Assembly: GCA_964468685.1 (NCBI GenBank)
Contig: CAYXUH010000001.1
Coordinates: 1 to 40,556, forward strand
Origin: UBA6078 sp964468685
GTDB lineage: Bacteria; Desulfobacterota; Syntrophia; Syntrophales; UBA2210
Direction of reading: 5' to 3'
Length of the DNA: 40,556 bases
The position numbers and the translations under genes are program-made. The notes under the pieces are model-generated. The model saw only the letters and a list, made by a program, of their open reading frames with translations, was not told the origin of the DNA and searched no databases. Every line of letters starts with the position of its first letter. Within the stretch, counting starts at the first letter, position 1. Below, piece by piece: positions 40,093 to 40,556 of this stretch.

Positions 40093-40556
40093 TCAGGTGG
40101 AATGAGTCGGTTGCCTGCGACGGATTGATTGAATCATGTCGTCGAGTTGTTGAAGAAAACGTGATCGGTCACGCTTCTGCAGCGGCGGCGGCCCGCCCGT
40201 TATCTCTCCCGCCTCACGAAGCCCTGACAACAGGTCTCGGATCGCGACGACCTGACCGATGCTGTCTTCCGTGAACGGCTTTCCGGTTGTACCAATCGCA
40301 TACGCGCCTTTCTTCAGGCAGCGGCTCGCGAGGGGGATGTCGGCGGTGACCACGATGTCGTCAGGTTGCACGTATTCAACAATCCAGTCATCGGCCGCGT
40401 CGAATCCGTTCTCTACGACTTCGAGCGTAATCCACCGCTCATTCGGAACCCGCATCCGGGAGTTGGCCACCAGTGTGACATCAAGGCGATATCGTCCTGC
40501 GACGCGGTATACCTCCTGTTTGACCGGGCACGCATCAGCATCTACAAAGATGTGCA
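40093..40556 (-). CDS. YaiI/YqxD (DUF188) family protein, cut by window edge
   Basis: The minus-strand frame is open to the window end and reads HIFVDADACPVKQEVYRVAG, then TLVANSRMRVPNERW, FDAADDWIVEYVQPDDIVVT and ADIPLASRCLKKGAYAIG, the pattern of DUF188 (PIN-like fold) proteins of unknown function. The two outermost bases read TG before the CAC codon, so the start codon is probably ATG with its first base just outside the window. The visible part is 153 codons. The C-terminus is basic, typical of the family. It converges on aroC. Confidence 0.85.
   Translation of the reverse strand, partial: HIFVDADACPVKQEVYRVAGRYRLDVTLVANSRMRVPNERWITLEVVENGFDAADDWIVEYVQPDDIVVTADIPLASRCLKKGAYAIGTTGKPFTEDSIGQVVAIRDLLSGLREAGEITGGPPPLQKRDRSRFLQQLDDMIQSIRRRQPTHST

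Overview
The window is a chromosomal segment from a Gram-negative bacterium. It most resembles a Desulfobacterota/Deltaproteobacteria genome: a queA-tgt-yajC-secD-secF-lepB run, a pyrR-pyrB-pyrC set, separate glyQ and glyS genes, and a PEP-CTERM/Prs system next to housekeeping genes. Base composition looks balanced to mildly GC-rich. A run of exactly 100 N at 24274-24373 shows this is a scaffold, probably draft or metagenome-derived. The taxonomic call is inference; there is no rRNA or tRNA gene in the window.

Layout. (1) 1-7.3 kb: a LysR regulator behind a 29-bp dyad operator, threonine synthase, a PAS-PAS-HD-GYP phosphodiesterase, an orphan peptide-binding lipoprotein on the minus strand, and a REC-PAS-GGDEF protein. 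(2) 7.4-12.1 kb: a PEP-CTERM module made of a TPR lipoprotein (PrsT-like), a sigma-54 response regulator (PrsR-like) and a PEP-CTERM target gene that carries its own -24/-12 promoter. (3) 12.5-16.9 kb: a hydantoinase/oxoprolinase-like ATPase, a histone-deacetylase-fold amidohydrolase with an added zinc ribbon and a carboxymuconolactone decarboxylase-like protein, followed by MazG and a DUF2065 protein. (4) 17-23.4 kb: queuosine synthesis and Sec accessory genes, ending with signal peptidase I. (5) 23.4-26.7 kb: a terminator-bearing leader, then pyrR (scaffold gap) pyrB pyrC. (6) 26.9-32.1 kb: mgtE-recO and glyQ-glyS. (7) 32.2-40.0 kb: an eight-gene aromatic operon, DAHP synthase-aroB-pheA-aroD-aroE-aroA-aroK-aroC, nearly every junction overlapping. 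(8) The right edge cuts a YaiI/YqxD-family gene on the minus strand, apparently inside its start codon.

The most interesting find is the 270-nt leader of the aromatic operon. It encodes a 27-residue peptide with an SD sequence and the run YWFSYYYF, so it contains all three aromatic amino acids. The leader RNA can form a hairpin over those codons, an antiterminator of 11 positions, and a strong intrinsic terminator, followed by a second terminator-like hairpin just before the SD of the DAHP synthase gene. This has the full layout of a ribosome-mediated attenuator that senses Phe, Tyr and Trp together and controls the whole common pathway. Other points of interest are the pyr leader with a possible leader ORF through its terminator, the unusual HyuA/HDAC-zinc ribbon/CMD operon with a half-site-rich operator, and the sigma-54 promoter that ties the PEP-CTERM gene to the neighbouring regulator.
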